A DNA stretch of 64,000 nt from positions 5,713,890-5,777,889 of the forward strand of contig NC_090255.1 in the NCBI RefSeq assembly GCF_037325665.1, read 5' to 3'. A program made the translations under genes and the position numbers. A model generated the notes under the pieces. The model ran no database searches. It worked only from the letters and a program-made list of their open reading frames with translations, and was not told the origin of the DNA. The number at the start of each line of letters is the position of its first letter. Within the stretch, counting starts at the first letter, position 1. This document shows positions 8,941-18,301 of this stretch, piece after piece. Source of the stretch: Littorina saxatilis. Lineage: Eukaryota > Mollusca > Gastropoda > Littorinimorpha > Littorinidae.

Positions 8941-10272
8941 TCAAACATGAACATTATTTGTGCTTAAGTTTGGTGCTCAATCTGTCTACTAATTTCACGA
9001 CAATAATGCTCTTTGGCTTGATGACAGGGATCTGTATCAAAATCTAGTAAAGAATGCCACTGGATTTTAAGCTAAGAATTTAACACGCTAAAGTTCGTTA
9101 TTACCCTTGCTCAAATTAGGAGCCGTGATTTTTGTAGTCACCTTCACTTGCCTTGACTTGATCAGTGGTTGAGGCACTTGAGCTATGGCCTGTTCACTGT
9201 TCTAAAGTTGATGGGGAATGAATACGGACTGGCTCGGGAACCGGCAAGTCGATTGTGGAGCCCTACCATCTTATTTTTGTTAGTATATTTTAAAAATGTG
9301 TTCAACTCTTTTTGTTTCCTTTTTAACACTCCTTCCTTTTATTTTGCACTAAATCTATTCCTTTTTATTCTGAAGCATTTTGGTGATGGCACTGAGATTG
9401 CAACAACTGTGATCACTGCCTTTCGTCCTTGAACTGAAGCAGCAATAAATTGGTTTCAGTTGTGGTTAGTTGTCGTGCAGGAACGCAGAAGAAGAAGTTA
9501 TGGTTAAACATATAAATCTGCTTCGCATCGAGTTACTCTGCCAGGATCTCTGACAATTGCGAACCGCATCTCTTGATGTACAGTACAGTCAGTCGCTGAT
9601 TAGGGATCGCACTGTTGATGAAATACAAGTCTTTCTGAGTCTTCTTCTTCTTTTTCTTCTGTGTTGTTACAATTGAATTTTTGAAGAAAATCTTATTGGA
9701 CGGCAAAAAATATAGGTAGCTTGTGGAGAATGCGGGTCTCCGAGCCTGGGGGGTCCGTAGCCGACTTTGTGGTTGTCCAGCCTAGGGGCTCCGTAACCGA
9801 CTGGCTGGTTCTCCAGCCACAGCTAAAAAGATATGTCAGTGTCACTGACACTCACCAGTAGATCTCTGATTCTCAGAATGCTCACTCTGAATGTAAAATG
9901 TGTATGGCATTTGTTTAAAGTGCTCCGGACAGTGGTAATGGTATGTGTGGTCGAGAGTTCAAGTCTTGCCCTTGCTGATGTTTTTTTTTTAATTTCTGCA
10001 ATTTATAACCTTTCTAATATTTGTACCTTCTTAACTAACCTTTATTATATTTTTTGCTCTCTTCTTCTTTAGTCCAAAGCATGTATTCCAATGTGTTTAG
10101 GTGGTTTCTACCAAAGTGAGGCAAAGATCGCCACAACAAAGCTCACTGAGTTAATGATTCCGAATCGGCCATCATTGAATGCGCCCACGAACCAAGTATT
10201 GTGAATCACTAGTCCCAATTCTAGAAGCGGTATTTATCAACAAAATGCAGTACATGTATATATATATAAATC
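8941..10272. other. Shared intergenic sequence, no gene seen
   Basis: Collinear with about 51100-51536 and 55141-56023 in the third block copy. It contains T-rich tracts and a GTGTCACTGACAC palindrome at about 9839. The middle block lacks this part because of a deletion. No convincing exon found. Confidence 0.5.
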
Positions 10273-10276
10273 ATCA

Positions 10277-10660
10277 CCGGCACGGTTGGCCTAGTGGTAA
10301 GGCATCCACCGCCCTGATATGGCCCTTCGTGGTCGGCTGGGCGTTAAGCAAACAAACAAACAAACAAACAAAGTGGTAAGGCATCCGCCCCGTGATCGGG
10401 AGGTTGTGGGTTCAAACCCCGGCCGGGTCATACCTAAGACTTTAAAATTGGCAATCTAGTGGCTGCTCCGCCTGGCGTCTGGCATTATGGGGTTAGTGCT
10501 AGGACTGGTTGGTCCGGTGTCAGAATAATGTGACTGGGTGAGACATATGAAGCCTGTGCTGCGACTTCTGTCTTGTGTGTGGCGCACGTTAAATGTCAAA
10601 GCAGCACCGCCCTGATATGGCCCTTCGTGGTCGGCTGGGCGTTAAGCAAACAACCAAACC
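10277..10660 (+). mobile_element. SINE family 1 (tRNA-derived), interrupted near its 5-prime end
   Basis: The tRNA-like head has an A box (TGGCCTAGTGG) and a B box in GGTTCAAACCCC. The tail ends GGCGTTAAGCAAAC. A second tail-only insertion splits the A box from the B box (see 10308-10372). A paralogous copy with the same interruption is at 56024-56405. Confidence 0.85.
10308..10372 (+). mobile_element. Tail-only insertion inside a SINE, 65 bp
   Basis: Only the family-1 tail (ACCGCCCTGATATGGCCC to an AAAC run) is inserted. The flanking word GTGGTAAGGCATCC is duplicated at 10294-10307 and 10373-10386. The insertion is at 56055-56115 as well. Confidence 0.9.
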
Positions 10661-10768
10661 AAATACATAAATCATTAAAAACAAAAAACAAAAATCAGTT
10701 GTTATAAAACATAGCTTGTGTGAATACTATATGTCCACCAGGTAAGGACAACCAGCTAACATATCAGG

Positions 10769-10865
10769 ATGAAGAGGAAACTGCCGTCTACTGTGGTGGT
10801 GAAGGTCGAGTACGATGTCGAAGAGCCGCCTGCAGCCTCTGATGAGATGGACACAATGCCAAACA
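10769..10865 (+). CDS. Zinc-finger gene 1, exon 1
   Basis: The ATG opens 32 codons plus one base and stops at a consensus donor, CA|GTAAGT. The peptide is MKRKLPSTVVVKVEYDVEEP followed by an acidic stretch ending MPN. VKVE fits the SUMO-acceptor consensus. A likely 5-prime UTR exon or acceptor (TCCACCAG) lies about 30 bp upstream. The exon is almost identical at 28258-28354 and 56512-56608. The phase (one spare base) matches the acceptor of the zinc-finger exon, which starts with two spare bases, so they can splice in frame. Confidence 0.7.
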
Positions 10866-11133
10866 GTAAGTGTGTGACCTGATGTTGTGTGTGACCTGAT
10901 ATTGTGTATTGTGTTACATTCATTGATTGATTGCTTGATACAGGCTCTTGAAATGAAAGTTAATGGCAGTAAGTCGCGTGTTGGGACGATTCGTTCACTG
11001 GGGGTTCATTATATAGTAAAATGCATACGTGGTGGCAAAATCGGTCCTACAAAGGGAGTAGTTGTAGAAAGGGGAGTCGGTAAGGGGGTGTACTACTGTA
11101 TCACAGTGGAAAAGGGCATTTGTAATCATAAAT

Positions 11134-12430
11134 CATAACTCATAACATTTTATTGATCCAACAAAGGAAATTAAATTGGTCATCAGCACATATAGGTCAT
11201 TAATTAATAATTATAAAAGAATAAGAGAAGAAAATTCATAAAACCCATGATAACAAAAAATATCTAAAGTAATATATGTACAACTACAATACCCTTTTTA
11301 CTTGCACACTTGACACACCGACACACCAGCACACATGCATACATACCTACATACATACCTACATACATACCTACATATATACATACATACATACATACAT
11401 ACATACATACATACATTCCATGTTAAAGTGCAGCCAAGAATATCACAATAACCATATCACTGTTTGGACTAACAGACAAGTCCCCATGCAAATGATGATA
11501 ACAACAATCCATAATTAACGCTATTGCACTACCAAAAGAAGAGACCAACCAAACACATAAAACCAATCACAGTAATCATCATCAGTTATCACAGGTATCA
11601 CAGTAGATTAGCCATCAGGTAGTTAGACTCAATTGGGCAAATATAGTGTCAACACCATCACAACAGTGCTAAAGCTCATTATCACAGCACTAGTTATGAT
11701 CAAAGGTCAAACAGTCATCAAATCATATTAAATCTATCACTAAGAGGTACATTTAAAAGGCATCACTTATAGTCTGTGGCCAGGACAATGGCTCGGTTGT
11801 TGTTAAAATATCTAACAGCTGCAGGAACAAAAGAACGCCGAAAACGCTCCGTTCGACACCTAGGCATGAGAAACCGAGCGTTCCGTGTGATGCGGAGATC
11901 CATCAGTGCGTCGTGGAGGGGATGCCCTCGGTCGAACAGAATAGCTCTGGACTTACTGGCAAGCCTTCTTTCAACAAGGACTTCAAGGGTGTCAAGGCTC
12001 TGGCCTACAGTAGAACTCGCTTTCTTTATCAGCCTGTTCAGCCTGCCAGTGTCCCTTGCAGTGGCATTCCCTCCCCAACACACTGATGCAAACACCATCA
12101 CACTGCACACCATACTCTGATAAAACATGTACAGCATCTTGTTACACACATGAAATGATCTCAGCTTGCGCAGGAAAAACAATCTTGACTGCGTCTTCTT
12201 AAAAACAGCATCAACATGATTAAACCAGCTTAGCTTGTTATCTAAAACTACACCTAAATACTTGTACTCGCTGACTATCTCAATCGCATCACCTTTGATG
12301 ACTACAGGATGGACAGTGTCTTTCTTTTTGCGAAAATCAAAAATCATTTCCTTCGTCTTGCTTGCGTTTAATACTAAAAAGTTGGAATCACACCAAGACA
12401 CAAAATCATCAATATGTTCTCTATACAAGC
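11134..12430 (-). mobile_element. 5-prime-truncated Rex1/L2-like LINE, only in gene 1 intron
   Basis: The introns of genes 2 and 3 read directly from AATCATAAAT to CTTATCACTAG, so this 1.3 kb is a clean insertion in antisense orientation to the gene. Its 3-prime end, near 11134, carries a CATAACT-type short tandem tail. An ATAC/ACAT microsatellite sits at about 11340-11414 in the 3-prime UTR. Confidence 0.8.
11763..12428 (-). CDS. C-terminal part of LINE reverse transcriptase (Rex1/L2-like)
   Basis: An open frame of 221 codons carries the thumb and C-terminal region: NASKTKEMIFDFRKKK, then EYKYLGVVLDNKLSW, then KKTQSRLFFLRKLRSF and a terminal MPRCRTERFRRSFVPAAVR. These are standard motifs of Rex1/L2-like elements after the catalytic YADD, which is absent because of 5-prime truncation. 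No internal stop. It is incapable of transposition by itself. Confidence 0.8.
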   Translation of the reverse strand: MYREHIDDFVSWCDSNFLVLNASKTKEMIFDFRKKKDTVHPVVIKGDAIEIVSEYKYLGVVLDNKLSWFNHVDAVFKKTQSRLFFLRKLRSFHVCNKMLYMFYQSMVCSVMVFASVCWGGNATARDTGRLNRLIKKASSTVGQSLDTLEVLVERRLASKSRAILFDRGHPLHDALMDLRITRNARFLMPRCRTERFRRSFVPAAVRYFNNNRAIVLATDYK

Positions 12431-12484
12431 TCTTATCACTAGTTAATATTTATCTAGTTTTTAGTGTAGTGGTTTGTTTTTTAC

Positions 12485-12905
12485 ATTTAGTCAAGTTTTG
12501 ACTGAATATTTTAACATAGACGGGGGAATCAAGACGAGGGTGTGGCCTTTGTGTGTGTGTGTGTGCGTATAGAGTGATTCAGAGAAAACTTCTGGACCGA
12601 TCTTCATGAAACTTAACATGAGAGTTCCTGGGTATGATATCCCAAGACGTTTTTTCCTTCTTTTTTTGGATAAATATCTTTGATGACGTCATATCCAGCG
12701 TTTAGTAAAAGTTGAGGTTGCACTCTCACGTTTTAATTTTTCAACCAAATGTATTCACATTTTGGTCAAACAATCTTCGATGACATCCGGGCTATGGGAT
12801 TGCATTTAAGCTTGGAAGCTTAAAAATTAGTTACCTTATTTGCCTCTAAAGTTATCATTAAAATCAAATTTGCAGAAGTGAAAGTGTTGCACAGATGGTC
12901 AAAAA
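12485..12905 (+). repeat. Dispersed element with TTTAGTCAAGTTTTGACT terminus, copy in gene 1 intron
   Basis: Begins with a short palindrome built on TTTAGTCAAG, followed by AACATAGACGGGGGAATCAA and a GT stretch. The same family is at 28676-29103 and 56935-57363 (same intron position) and, in reverse, around 47637-50120. All three introns share it, so it predates the duplication. Non-coding. Confidence 0.7.
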
Positions 12906-12917
12906 TAAAGTACATTA

Positions 12918-13590
12918 AAGTGTAGCCTATGCGATGCTAACTTTTGTCTGTCTGTGCGTGCGTATGTATGTATGTATGTATGTCTGTGGTAAAAACTTTA
13001 ACATTTGACTGAACACTGAAATACTAATTTTACCTGGTTATTATTCAAGCAACAGCTTCAAAGTATTGAAGCAATGATCAACATTTCGTCGGCACGTAGG
13101 TAGTTAAAGTGTGTATCCAAAGAAAACGGGTGGTGGGGGGTTTTGGGGGGGTAAAAACAGTTGACTGGTTTGTGTCGTGTTTGGTATGTAGACCAGGTCA
13201 GGGGTCAAGGTTAGGTCAGATTGCTTGAAGGATTGTGGTATCGATTCACTTTTCAGTTCTAACCGAGCTGCATTCATCGATTGTTCGGTTTCGTAGCAGC
13301 TCCAGAAAAATAGATAAAGAAGATACCAAAGGAGATTTCCTACAGGTTGATCTGCACAGCGTGTTTTCAGTGTCTGCGTGAGGAGGCGCTGTCGAAAGCG
13401 CAGTGTCGATCTGGCAGTCGTGTCCCCTTAAGTAGGCTGCAGACAGATCTAGTGTCTCCCACTCTTGCACCGTGTCACCAATGCTTAGTCATACTGTGTG
13501 TGTGTATGTGTGACGGAGTGATTGAGTTTGTGTTACTGTTTGTCGATTTCTTACGTGAGCGTTGAAGGCTTCGCCTCTTGTTTTTACACA
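12918..13590 (+). repeat. Dispersed intron repeat, copy 1
   Basis: Recurs at 34226-34890 and 57364-58020 in the same intron position. Its ends recur at 4279-4716 outside the gene, so it is a mobile or formerly mobile repeat. It includes a G-rich tract near 13133-13150. No coding sequence recognised. Confidence 0.6.
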
Positions 13591-13745
13591 TTTGCTTCTG
13601 TGAAAATTTCATTTTAAGTGACCGACCTAAGAATTCACCAGCTTTGGAGAATGACTCATGTATTGACATCTAGAGATTCTGGTTGTGTTGCTATTTTCAT
13701 TGTGACACACATTGCTTACACAAAAATTATGTGCCTCTTTTTCAG

Positions 13746-14751
13746 CAGCTAAAGTCAAGGCAGAGGCATTCCCAGCTGTGACCGAGACGAGCAGTTCAGC
13801 AGCTGAAGTCAAGACAGAGGCATTCCCAGCTGTGACCGAGACAACCAATTCAGCAGCTGAAGTCAAGATAGAGGCATTCCCAGCTGTGACCGAGACGACC
13901 AATTCAGCAGCTGAAGTCAAGACAGAGGCATTCCCAGCTGTGACCGAGACAACCAAATCAGCAGCTGAAGTCAAGATAGAGGCATTCCCAGCTGTGACCG
14001 AGACCAGCAATTCAGCAGCTGAAGTCAAGACAGAGGCATTCCCAGCTGTGACCGAGACGACCAATTCACCAGCTGAAGTCAAGACAGAGGCATTCCCAGC
14101 TGTGACCGAGACGACCAATTCAGCAGCTGAAGTCAAGACAGAGGCATTCCCAGCTGTGACCGAGACAACCAATTCAGCAGCTGAAGTCAAGATAGAGGCA
14201 TTCCCAGCTGTGACCGAGACGAGCAGTTCAGCAGCTGAAGTCAAGATAGAGGCATTCCCAGCTGTGACCGAGACGAGCAGTTCAGCATTTGAAGTCAAGA
14301 TAGAGGCATTCCCAACTGTGACCGAGACGAGCAGTTCAGCAGCTGAAGTCAAGACAGAGGCATTCCCAGCTGTGACCGAGACGACCAATTCAGCAGCTGA
14401 AGTCAAGACAGAGGCATTCCCAGCTGTGACCGAGACGACCAATTCAGCAGCTGAAGTCAAGACAGAGGCATTCCCAGCTGTGACCGAGACAACCAAATCA
14501 GCAGCTGAAGTCAAGATAGAGGCATTCCCAGCTGTGACCGAGACGAGCAGTTCAGCAGCTGAAGTCAAGATAGAGGCATTCCCAGCTGTGACCGAGACGA
14601 GCAGTTCAGCAGCTGAAGTCAAGATAGAGGCATTCCCAGCTGTGACCGAGACGAGCAGTTCAGCAGCTGAAGTCAAGATAGAGGCATTCCCAGCTGTGAC
14701 CGAGACCAGCAATTCAGCAGCTGAAGTCAAGACAGAAGAATTCCCAGCTGT
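13746..14751 (+). repeat. 54-bp coding minisatellite, first array of gene 1, about 19 units
   Basis: Unit of 54 bp encoding 18 residues with variants TNS, TKS, SNS and VKIE/VKTE. Each unit holds one V-K-x-E SUMO consensus. The unit length is a multiple of three, so copy-number changes keep the frame. Confidence 0.95.
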
Positions 14752-16657
14752 GACACATACAGGAGAAAACCCACAATGCTCAGCAACATTTTCCCAGAAA
14801 CCTCATTTAGAGATCCACATGTTAACTCATACAGGAGAAAAGCTACATTTCTGCCCTTATTGTCCAGCAACATTTTCTTGGGAAGAAAGTTTAAAGTACC
14901 ACATGGTAAAACATACTGGAGTATTAAAGCCACAAGTCTGTCCTCATTGTACAGCATCATTTCCTCGGAAAGAAAGTTTAAAGACCCACATGTTAACGCA
15001 TACTGGAGAAAATTTGCGAAAATTGAAGCAAAAGCCACATGTCTGCCCTGAGTGTACAGCAACATTTTCTCGAAAATTAAGTTTAAAGATCCACATGTTA
15101 AAAGTAAAACATACTGGAGAAAAGCCACATGTCTGCCCTGAGTGTACATCAAAATATGCTCACAAACCGAGTTTAAAGACGAGCAATTCAGCAGCTGAAG
15201 TCAAGATAGAGGCATTCCCAGCTGTGACCGAGACGAGCAGTTCAGCAGCTGAAGTCAAGACAGAGGCATTCCCAGCTGTGACCGAGACGAGCAATTCAGC
15301 AGCTGAAGTCAAGACAGAGGCATTCCCAGCTGTGACCGAGACGACCAATTCAGCAGCTGAAGTCAAGATAGAGGCATTCCCAGCTGTGACCGAGACAACC
15401 AATTCAGCAGCTGAAGTCAAGACAGAGGCACTCCCAGCTGTGATCGAGACGAGCAGTTCAGCAGCTGAAGTCAAGACAGAGGCATTCCCAGCTGTGACCG
15501 AGACGAGCAGTTCAGCAGCTGAAGTCAAGATAGAGGCATTCCCAGCCGTGACCGAGACAAGCAATTCAGCAGCTGAAGTCAAGACAGAGGCATTCCCAGC
15601 TGTGATCGAGACGAGCAATTCAGCAGCTGAAGTCAAGACAGAGGCATTCCCAGCTGTGACCGAGACCAGCAATTCAGCAGCTGAAGTCAAGATAGAGGCA
15701 TTCCCAGCCGTGACCGAGACAAGCAATTCAGCAGCTGAAGTCAAGACAGAGGCATTCCCAGCTGTGATCGAGACGAGCAATTCAGCAGCTGAAGTCAAGA
15801 CAGAGGCATTCCCAGCTGTGACCGAGACCAGCAATTCAGCAGCTGAAGTCAAGACAGAAGAATTCCCAGCTGTGACACATACAGGAGAAAAGCCACATAC
15901 CTACCCACAATGCTCCGCAACATTTGCCCAGAAACCTCATTTAGAGATCCACATGTTAACTCATACTGGAGAAAAGCTACATTTCTGCCCTTATTGTACA
16001 GCAACATTTTCTTGGAAAGAAAGTTTAAAGTACCACATGGTAATACATACTGGAGTATTAAAGACACCTGTCTGCCCTCATTGTACAGCAACATTTCCTC
16101 GGAAAGAAAGTTTAAAGACCCACATGTTAACGCATACTGGAGAAAAGCCACATGTCTGCCTTGAGTGTACAGCAAAATTTGCTCAGAAAGGAACTTTAAA
16201 GAAGCATATGTTAACGCATACTGGAGAAAAGCCACATGTCTGCCTTGAGTGTACAGCAACATTTCCTCGGAAAGAAAGTTTAAAGACCCACATGGTAAAA
16301 CATACTGGAGAAAAGCCACATGTCTGCCCTGAGTGTACATCAAAATTTACTCAGAAAAGTCATTTAAAGATCCACATGTTGAGGCATACTGGAGAAAAGC
16401 CACATGTCTGCCCTGAGTGTACAGCAAAATTTGCTCAGAAAGGAACTTTAAAGAAGCATATGTTAACGCATACTGGAGAAAAGCCACATGTCTGCCTTGA
16501 GTGTACAGCAACATTTCCTCGGAAAGAAAGTTTAAAGACCCACATGTTAAAACATACTGGAGAAAAGCCACATGTCTGCCCTGAGTGTACATCAAAATTT
16601 ACTCGGAAAAGTAATTTAAAGATCCACATGTTGAGGCATTGTCACAAGCGGCTTTAA
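13746..16657 (+). CDS. Zinc-finger gene 1, main exon: 18-residue repeats plus C2H2 fingers, two modules
   Basis: From the acceptor the frame is open for 969 codons; with exon 1 the protein would be about 1002 residues, probably nuclear and DNA-binding. Order: 19 copies of an 18-residue repeat (SSSAAEVKTEAFPAVTET type); a first finger block with a degenerate finger, two canonical C-x2-C-x12-H-x3-H fingers, one finger with H-x5-H and one cut in mid-helix at 15177; 13 more repeats; then one degenerate finger and eight canonical fingers joined by HTGEKP linkers. A three-finger segment is tandemly duplicated at the end. The last five residues (CHKRL) and stop come from an inserted LTR. Using the upstream in-frame ATG at 13712 would add intron sequence and is less likely, because the splice phase fits exon 1. 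Confidence 0.75.
14752..15177 (+). other. First zinc-finger block of gene 1, truncated
   Basis: Finger 1 lacks its first cysteine and several residues (GENPQCSATF). Two canonical fingers follow (CPYC and CPHC types), then a finger with HMLKVKH spacing, then a finger that stops after SLKT where the next repeat array begins. Confidence 0.8.
15178..15876 (+). repeat. 54-bp coding minisatellite, second array of gene 1, 13 units
   Basis: Same repeat as the first array. Several units read VIET instead of VTET. It starts directly at the broken finger; the shared bases AGAC at the joint suggest microhomology-mediated unequal exchange. Confidence 0.95.
15877..16639 (+). other. Second zinc-finger block of gene 1, eight canonical fingers
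   Basis: The first finger has Tyr in place of its first Cys (TYPQC). Eight fingers follow, all with HTGEKPHVC-type linkers except the VLKTPVC linker. The trio AQKGTLKK, PRKESLKT, T(Q/R)KS(H/N)LKI occurs twice in tandem. Confidence 0.85.
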
Positions 16658-18006
16658 TATTAGCATACTTTTATGCTGTGGGGTTAAAGGTATTGTGTTG
16701 GAGCGCCTGTGTTCCTCTATTTCGCCTGTCTTAGGTAGACGCTGGTTAACTGCAAGTGTCTCGTGGAGCTCGTGCTCAGGTATTTCACGTGTATTTTACT
16801 TGTATTTATGAAGGTGAACTCAGAGCTAAATTCGAGCTCGTAGATACTCCTTTTTATTCATTCGTTCTTTGCCTTTAGCCGAGGAAAGATAGCTTGCGTT
16901 CCAAGCGAATCCGTTCTTCGTTGAACGTAGGGTCTGTTTACGTCGAGCAGACGCCGGAAAACTGCTATCAATGGCAGGGGATATTGTTGTGGCTACTTCA
17001 ATGCAACCAGGATGTGGTATGTAATCATTGAATATTATGTTGTGTGGGTTACAGTTAAATTATTCTCAGGTTTAGATTTGTTTATTGACTTATGAAAACC
17101 GGTCAATCCAAGATGGCGGAATGTATAGTGTGCACGTGCGTGTTTGTAACTTTGTACTTGAACGGTATGAATTTGTGAGTTTGTTTTGGGAAATGGTTTG
17201 GCATGTTATTGAATGAATATGTTTTGGTTGAAAGGAGAGTGGTGGACAGTTTTGTTTATAGAATGAATTTGGTATTGATTGTTGGACTTCATACTTAGCA
17301 AAATTGAATGTATAAGTCGGTTGGTATGTGTGTGCAAGATGCATGAGAGTGAGAGTAAAGAGCTATGTCCATTTAATCCTGCACTTGGTTGTTAAATTAT
17401 AAGGACGGGTGGGCGATGTTGCTGTTACGGTGAACTAAGTCTTGCGTTCACCATTCCAGGTTGTTGTGTTTCACCATGCGGAGGCTTTGACATGGCCTAC
17501 TACTGAGGAGATGTCTGCCTGCTCCACTTTCAAAGACGGCACTGCTCGCCTGGCAAGGACTTGCCGTCACCGATGGCTCCTGTCGCTTCGCACTACGGCC
17601 TCGTTAACCCAAGTTCATGGACGATTTCGGATACGCAAGCACGGTAACATTAGCCTTAGCCCGTCCTAACAGCTAAAAGTGCAGGATCCATAACGTCATT
17701 GTGAACTGAGCGAAAGTGAGAGGTGTGAAAAATGCGTTAAAAGGAAAATAACTATTCTTTGTTGTTATTGGCTTTAATACTGGTTGATCTTTGTTGTCGT
17801 TGTGGATGTTATCGTAAGAAAGAGTAATATGGTTAGTTAGTGAGTTGTGTGTGTATTTATGTTTGGTCTATGTATTATTGATTTGTTGTAAGAAACGTCC
17901 TTAATTTACTGTTCGTGTCAACTCGTGTTTTGTAGTCGAAAGAGTAAGATTGTTTTGAGTCGTGGATGACAGACTGCGTGCGTGATTTATGCATGTGTGC
18001 GTGTCA
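16640..18006 (+). mobile_element. Solo LTR-like fossil inserted in zinc-finger gene 1
   Basis: It begins TGTCACAAGCGG and ends GTGCGTGTCA, flanked by the 5-bp word GGCAT at 16635-16639 and 18007-18011. TG...CA ends with a 5-bp duplication suit a Ty3/gypsy-type LTR. No internal protein region is present. The zinc-finger sequence resumes on its far side. Copies: 60379-61760 (whole) and 36117-36294 (shortened). Shared by all three units, so it is older than the duplication. Confidence 0.6.
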
Positions 18007-18114
18007 GGCATACTGGAGAAAAGCCACATGTCTGCCCTGAGTGTACAGCAAAATTTGCTAAGAAAGTGAGTTTAAAGATGCATATGTTAACGCATACTGG
18101 AGAAAAGCCATGAC
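18007..18114 (+). pseudogene. Stranded last zinc finger of gene 1
   Basis: The frame reads [16 protein letters not shown] followed by a full finger ([12 protein letters not shown]) and ends HTGEKP-stop. It continues exactly where the LTR interrupted the gene, so it is the original C-terminus. GTGTCAG just upstream could serve as an acceptor, so use as an alternative last exon cannot be excluded. Confidence 0.7.
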
Positions 18115-18289
18115 CTCCGAAAATCTGGGATAATCAAATATTAAAATGGAGGTGAATTTACAGAGGTTATGAATATGAAAAGATAATCTGAGTAATACGA
18201 TCTTAAAGGGGAGGGAGTGTTATATTGGGGGTCTTAAAAGGGGGTTCCATTGTATTCACTTGTAAAGATAACTTACTTATCATACAGTG
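18115..18289. other. Former 3-prime UTR of the zinc-finger gene
   Basis: Conserved non-coding sequence following the original stop, repeated at 36415-36580 and 61869-62033. The word AAAGGGGAGGGAGT is a landmark. No polyadenylation signal stands out. Confidence 0.4.
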
Positions 18290-18301
18290 GACCGCCCTGA
18301 T

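Larger units (their letters stand above)
10866..13745. other. Intron of zinc-finger gene 1
   Basis: Donor GTAAGT at 10866 and acceptor TTTTTCAG at 13738-13745 bound 2.9 kb. It holds an antisense LINE (11134-12430) and two dispersed repeats (12485-12905 and 12918-13590). The part before the LINE is identical to the introns of genes 2 and 3. Confidence 0.65.

Noticed and set aside
9833-10072. 79-codon ORF conserved at 55584 (MSVSLTLTSRSLILRM)
   Set aside because: Mostly hydrophobic translation of T-rich sequence; no splice or start context beyond chance, conservation explained by duplication.
10887-11138. Short ORF conserved after exon 1 in all three units (MCDLILCIVLHSL)
   Set aside because: Lies in the intron next to the donor; conserved only because the units are recent duplicates.
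13627-14730. Long reverse-strand frame of 367 codons (TSAAELLVSVTAGNASI repeats), and similar ones at 15160-15852, 34961-35497, 58095-58631 and 59061-59591
   Set aside because: Shadow of the 54-bp coding repeat, which happens to lack stops on the other strand. The plus strand has the acceptor, phase match and zinc fingers.
13746-14751. CRISPR-like repeat array
   Set aside because: Units are contiguous 54-bp repeats without spacers, translated in frame, in an animal gene.
15849-16595. Reverse-strand frames through the zinc-finger arrays ([11 protein letters not shown] repeats)
   Set aside because: Antisense of the repeated HTGEKPHVC linkers; no independent signal.
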